Below, piece by piece: positions 7,801 through 8,078 of a stretch of DNA of 8,078 nucleotides. The stretch lies in contig PADU01000020.1 of NCBI GenBank assembly GCA_002700485.1, positions 1 through 8,078 of the forward strand, written 5' to 3'. A program made the position numbers and the translations under genes. The notes beneath the pieces are model-generated. The model did no database searches, had not been told where the DNA came from, and saw only the letters and a list, made by a program, of their open reading frames with translations. Position 1 is the first letter of the stretch, and each line of letters opens with the position of its first letter. The stretch comes from SAR116 cluster bacterium (lineage in GTDB: Bacteria > Pseudomonadota > Alphaproteobacteria > Puniceispirillales > Puniceispirillaceae).

Positions 7801-8078
7801 GCTGTAGGAACACCTGCCAGCTGAGCTGATGTAAGCGCAACAGCGTCAGACGCAACTGTCTTGGACTGACTTGTGATAGACCAGTTCTCATCAAATGTAA
7901 GGGTCTCGCCGTTGTTGGTCTCGGTTCCACCAAGGAAATTACCCTTAGAGCCGTCAGACTCTTTAGCATAATTGAAGGTAAACTCACGGGACTGAACATT
8001 CCCTGACGGGTCTGTGTGTGTAGATGTACCAGTTTCTTGGAAATACTCGGTACCAATCGTACTGGTAATAGAGCCATC
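1290..8078 (-). CDS. Giant repeat-rich surface/adhesin-like protein with cupredoxin-like domains (C-terminal 2262+ aa)
   Basis: The frame is open from the right edge to TAA at 1292-1290, so the true start lies outside the window. An internal Met at 7730 is mid-repeat and is not a start. The visible protein is acidic, poor in Lys/Arg, rich in Gly, Ser, Thr, Ala and Asp, and has one cysteine (Cys1427). Order by visible residue: a/b repeats (1-290), two ligand-less cupredoxin-like domains (about 290-395 and 397-500), spacer (500-577), a/b/a repeats (578-1140), a DGDGDG loop and beta module (about 1143-1250), Gly/Thr linker (about 1250-1313), cupredoxin-like domain with His1369, Cys1427, His1430 and Met1433 (1314-1440), R1-B1-R2-R3 modules (1447-1946), Gly/Ser linker (1947-1961), B2 module (1961-2078), and C-terminal module (2078-2262). 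This composition and repeat architecture are typical of secreted giant adhesins exported by type I or related systems (inference). No LPXTG, PEP-CTERM, RTX nonapeptides or autotransporter barrel is visible at the C-terminus. A role in adhesion, aggregation or surface copper binding is possible but unproven. Confidence 0.9.
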   Translation of the reverse strand, partial: DGSITSTIGTEYFQETGTSTHTDPSGNVQSREFTFNYAKESDGSKGNFLGGTETNNGETLTFDENWSITSQSKTVASDAVALTSAQLAGVPTALQSTQTDGLTYAEVDTYDWGTETMYYDSTGGILGFASSNSWSDPNYGSGSSINYMGPNHEQLGSSFQELDSAGNVMASGSRTVTTGTDDSSGTLTGVATQKYRKEVEEFTDANGTQTRTYYFNDDSNDAGGSTGNAAADTAYGDFMAGTEVFGAKTTELGPNWTVTGETAEVGSLQTSDLSNIPTAFLNAVIGTGSPTPTTIAVTKDATSGALFFDGSAIPSDFTINEGDIYIFDTSDSSMAGSSIGFAGSKDNSGDDALGSSDGVTISGVPGSTGAKTTVQLAADYGDSAELHVFMAAEQAATPATVNVAVTSSSPFAFDTGSGPVTTLEFVDGNTYVFDLSDASMAEKTLTIGTAEDDLSSALTSGITVSGTPGTDGTVTYVHSAGNASLFIVGVDTSASADAVIATADDALTSGVTQAPATVTMVPVADKGTGTNGATITDTVPTSTIVQNMGTGANGIATSDVPPTVTYPAVYEEVETFSWGGSETTYFDANGAILGYSSTQGTSQSYTDSSGATQQSINLQLFDSNHNPIGNVNQDEYGSNSNFNLTVSDDASGTITGVAAVGGVNTTYIQQTGTSTYTMPGGQTETREFTYNYVRTSDGHMGNFLGGTETNNGETIVYDANWTITSKTVSASALASLGTALTSAEIAALPTALQDSAGVVASTVTQDWGTVETTYYGAVSGAVLGYGEANSYVQDQGSGSSTLYRDADRMEIGSSYTNNNSDGTLMDYGSIFTTYGDDTAGGEFSSATKYKKTVDTSYNSDGSVHRSEILYFDNDPNAATFNQLLKGTAVAHGTTTVYGANYAIVSETTDLSAAGATTTDISGLPTGFVSVVFVDGSGSDITDVKQTTETYTYGGSRTTYYNNADSSILGFSEDMGSGAAAVGTATSTNTYYYNASNNEVGNSRTDEFGSRSMFNQTLADNSAGDVTGTGGAAYIKETGSETFSQAGVTQQTRVWEFNFSADSSGFKNAFISGEETLTNYVAGVAGTGSDVIKTVYGANNEILAQYDGNGNVLDPYVLFDLPAWTIESAALNDYVTNNALDATFDGDGDGVADAQTEFGESLINHLLQPGVNPTAVADPNDSSVTIGFDLASSPYLVEMRGTFTLDTNGDVTTGNISSMKVFAYDGSTKGALAAKNESLSVNWADFAPFLVDDSSQQHSTGDTAGGSAGGSYPGDTTGGTTDGGSYPGDTTGGTGDTTGGTTGSTGGTTGSTGGTITFEVTVETASSGRGNVYRIRDVGTDTDLGQQPELEFVPGNTYIFDVSDSSNATHPLYISTTDHTASQSFNVTNTLGTAEGVVRSTHTEGTAYATVTFTVPSDATDTDLWYVCGNHANMGGESDIAVPRTGTVTPIDLIGVEYDAPVGNEAAGSLTLTARAGSFAQSHETGFDVTGLTYNIDGTTAYHLVPSDIATKVVSTDGASIQLNLADGNGLETHTNAANLLDGGSSPADTVTAASVGGITDTTSAITVTAAAAPAATAIGGVDFDTGTNTLTVVGAAGGVFDSTTTADVTAISITLHDGTAVTIATSDLDGSVRANNAGGLDIPLDSGFGHISALSDADADSISIADTFISGVSAATDLTINTTDSTARPAADIVITAIEYLAASGGSAAELTLVASGGGFDSTFASGFDPSGIGYLIDGLGLGNAYALASSDISTATASTDGRELKLVLTASNGLSTHANAANLLDGGTSTTDTVTASSVAGIADTTVAIDVAAAAAPRPSDVVITGVEFHAGAGQITLIAAAGSFDDSFATNLETSYTSGFSYLIDGSRDSEVTLAPADIASVTASNSDSSVSKLNILLTPQSNALVNAPLANNLLDGSGSGPDSFTTSGVPGFVDSVGDTVLPSSSGSGGGSGGSSGGSGITIGGVDFDPGTEKLLIVPGSGSTSFPASTAISDLDFAYMEISINGAGIAPLTNANVDSISVNSQGAIEVTLAASYVTANKVNLGDGTADMVTFGAEFYSGVNATSSPLTIAVSSGGGHQMHYPADSTEYTGSIFETLGTETWATSTVTPPAAYRTELSGDGVTSNSIDARQEQLVADIVGALVDELKEFKDGGNVVPGTPSTTENHPLFIVTDQAAGTAVDEVILVEEGYIVHIKGQFDTDQNATAPTAQITGAVTSLAAYVDVSDSTSPPTADTTAIIDVDLTSASITFEGIIQNDIV
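1846..2193 (-). repeat. Module B2 of the giant protein
   Basis: Residues about 1961-2078 begin with ITIGGVDFDPGTEKLLIVPG and contain FAYMEISINGAGI, VDSISVNSQGAIEVTL and GVNATSSPLTIAV. This is the second copy of the B-type module; B1 is the other. Confidence 0.6.
2194..2240 (-). repeat. Gly/Ser linker with short DNA repeats
   Basis: It encodes about 15 residues of Gly and Ser only. On the plus strand GCTTCCGC occurs at 2196-2203, 2208-2215 and 2229-2236, with a variant GCTTCCAC at 2217-2224. The 9- and 12-base steps show expansion in codon units. It links R3 to B2. Confidence 0.75.
2241..2628 (-). repeat. Module R3 of the giant protein
   Basis: Residues about 1818-1946 follow the R plan with more divergence: DVVITGVEFHAGAGQITLIA, FSYLIDGSRD, APADIASVTAS, LANNLLDGSGSG and DSFTTSGVPGF. 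Confidence 0.7.
2629..3020 (-). repeat. Module R2 of the giant protein
   Basis: Residues about 1687-1817 repeat R1: DIVITAIEYL, LTLVASGGGFD, YLIDG, SSDISTATASTDG, HANAANLLDGGTS, DTVTASSVAGI and an Ala-rich end. Confidence 0.75.
3021..3350 (-). repeat. Module B1 of the giant protein
   Basis: Residues about 1577-1686 begin with IGGVDFDTGTNTLTVVG and include AISITLHDGTAV, TSDLDGSV and ISGVSAATDLTI. The start matches module B2 (IGGVDFDPGTEKLLIVPG), as does the closing SGVNATSSPLTI-like strand. Confidence 0.65.
3351..3740 (-). repeat. Module R1 of the giant protein
   Basis: Residues about 1447-1576 have IDLIGVEYD, LTLTARAGSF, LTYNIDG, PSDIATKVVSTDG, NAANLLDGGSS, DTVTAASVGGI and a closing Ala-rich stretch. 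R2 repeats this plan closely. DNA at 3453-3485 matches 2718-2750 nearly base for base. It is likely an Ig-like beta-sandwich (inference). Confidence 0.75.
3760..4138 (-). other. Cupredoxin-like domain with complete type-1 copper ligand set
   Basis: Residues about 1314-1440 run from ITFEV through GNTYIFDVSDSSNATHPLY to LWYVCGNHANMGG. Predicted ligands are His1369 (codon 3974-3972), Cys1427 (3800-3798), His1430 (3791-3789) and Met1433 (3782-3780). The C-x2-H-x2-M spacing equals that of amicyanin. The HPLYIS and Y-x-C-x2-H-x2-M-GG pattern is common in plastocyanin-like modules of marine bacterial and cyanophage proteins, as far as I recall. Whether copper is bound is untested. Confidence 0.75.
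4139..4319 (-). repeat. Gly/Thr linker encoded by DNA tandem repeats
   Basis: The encoded stretch is almost only Gly, Thr, Ser, Asp and Pro (for example SYPGDTTGGT twice, GGTTGST twice). At DNA level, 21-base units at 4147-4167 and 4168-4188 differ at one base. A 33-base segment at 4203-4235 recurs at 4245-4277 with 3 differences, giving a 42-base period. It separates the a/b repeat half of the protein from the cupredoxin-like and R/B half, and is a likely site of length variation by slippage. Confidence 0.85.
4320..4654 (-). other. Calcium-type acidic loop and beta-rich module
   Basis: Residue 1143 begins FDGDGDGVAD. Asp1144, 1146, 1148 and 1152 have the spacing of an EF-hand or thrombospondin-3-like calcium loop. 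A short helix (EFGESLINHLL) and a beta-rich segment with YLVEMRGTFTLDTNGD at 1194 and ISSMKVFAYDGS follow. The beta segment resembles the C-terminal module (YIVHIKGQFDTDQN at 2193). Calcium binding is inferred from the motif only. Confidence 0.5.
4655..5225 (-). repeat. Repeat unit a3 of the giant protein (diverged end)
   Basis: Residues 952 to about 1142 begin with YGGSRTTYYNNADSSILGF, where Tyr replaces the leading Trp of the other units. DEFGSRSMFN, GSETFSQAG and TRVWEFNFS confirm type a. The tail differs: the GNFLGG element is replaced by KNAFISGEET, and the last part (NEILAQYDGNGN, FDLPAWTIESAAL) runs into the next module. Confidence 0.7.
5226..5780 (-). repeat. Repeat unit b2 of the giant protein
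   Basis: Residues 767-951 begin with WGTVETTYYGAVSGAVLGY. Type-b hallmarks follow: KYKKTVDTSY, ILYFDNDPNAA, LLKGTAVAHGTTTVYG, ANYAIVSET and LPTGFVSVVF. The unit is 185 residues long, close to a2 at 189. Confidence 0.8.
5781..6347 (-). repeat. Repeat unit a2 of the giant protein
   Basis: Residues 578-766 start with WGGSETTYFDANGAILGY. They then hold a DEYGSNSNFN segment, DASGTITG, GTSTYT, TREFTYNYV, GNFLGGTETNNGET, DANWTITSKT and ALTSAEIAALPTALQ. This is the most complete type-a unit and the closest match to a1. Confidence 0.8.
6348..6579 (-). other. Thr/Val-rich spacer with a short internal repeat
   Basis: Residues about 500-577 link the ligand-less cupredoxin-like pair to repeat a2. They hold two related segments 22 residues apart, KGTGTNGATITDTVPTS and MGTGANGIATSDVPPTV. 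The corresponding DNA (6481-6503 and 6415-6437) shares roughly three quarters of its bases. It is probably an extended linker. Confidence 0.45.
6580..6890 (-). other. Cupredoxin-like domain without copper ligands (copy 2)
   Basis: Residues about 397-500 contain GNTYVFDLSDASMAEKT, then GITVSGTPGTDGTVTYV and a final strand LFIVGVDTSAS. Aligned with the domain at 3760-4138, the copper ligands are replaced by Lys, Gly, Thr and Ser. It follows copy 1 directly, which suggests tandem duplication of the module. Confidence 0.6.
6893..7210 (-). other. Cupredoxin-like domain without copper ligands (copy 1)
   Basis: Residues about 290-395 align with the ligand-bearing domain at 3760-4138. GDIYIFDTSDSSMAGSS matches GNTYIFDVSDSSNATHP, and the strand ending LHVFMAAEQAA falls where the Cys-His-Met loop should be. 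In this alignment the ligands His, Cys, His and Met are Ser, Met, Glu and Ala. The fold is probably kept as a beta sandwich but cannot bind type-1 copper in the usual way. Confidence 0.6.
7211..7745 (-). repeat. Repeat unit b1 of the giant protein
   Basis: Residues 112-290 begin with WGTETMYYDSTGGILGF. Type-b hallmarks follow: KYRKEVEEF, TYYFNDDSNDA, GTEVFGAKTT, GPNWTVTGET and a terminal LSNIPTAFLNAV. The same elements recur in b2 (5226-5780). Confidence 0.75.
7746..8078 (-). repeat. Repeat unit a1 of the giant protein (partial)
   Basis: Visible residues 1-111 are the tail of a type-a unit, cut by the right edge. It carries GTSTHT, REFTFNYAK, GNFLGGTETNNGET, an NWSITS strand, and an ALTSAQLAGVPTAL ending. 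These align with the same elements in unit a2 (5781-6347). The shared GNFLGGTETNNGE core is also conserved at DNA level: 7907-7943 against 5943-5979, with about 6 mismatches in 37 bases and the last 13 or so identical. Confidence 0.8.

Noticed and set aside
7700..8077. Open frame of 125 codons on the minus strand in another frame at the right edge
   Set aside because: The giant gene's own frame is open here and matches its repeat units, so the other frame is a shadow.

Overview
The window looks like a stretch of a Gram-negative, probably marine, bacterial chromosome. This is inferred from the style of the proteins: a giant acidic, Gly/Ser/Thr/Asp-rich repeat protein with plastocyanin-like modules, and a small cupin. 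The sequence does not identify the organism. All supportable genes lie on the minus strand, so transcription runs from the right edge to the left edge.

Most of the window (1290-8078) is one open frame that runs off the right edge. It encodes at least the last 2262 residues of a giant, presumably secreted or surface-exposed protein whose N-terminus is missing. From N to C the visible part holds: two units of an alternating a/b repeat of about 187 residues, two cupredoxin-like domains without copper ligands, a spacer, three more a/b/a repeat units, an acidic calcium-type loop with a beta-rich module, and a Gly/Thr linker built from DNA tandem repeats. After the linker come one cupredoxin-like domain with a complete His-Cys-His-Met set, a second repeat family (R1-B1-R2-R3), a Gly/Ser linker, a fifth module (B2), and a C-terminal module related to the beta-rich one before the Gly/Thr linker. 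The only cysteine in the 2262 visible residues is the predicted copper ligand.

Downstream of the giant gene there is a strong hairpin (1241-1270), then a 77-residue charged coiled-coil protein (983-1216), then about 340 bases without a convincing gene. A 118-residue single-domain cupin follows (282-638), then a 113-base gap with another hairpin, and the first 56 codons of a small membrane protein cut by the left edge.

The giant protein is best read as a large adhesin or surface-fibre protein, with the cupredoxin-like domain either a real copper site or a structural relic. Nothing visible links it functionally to the cupin or the membrane protein. Residue numbers for the giant protein count from the first visible codon (8078-8076).
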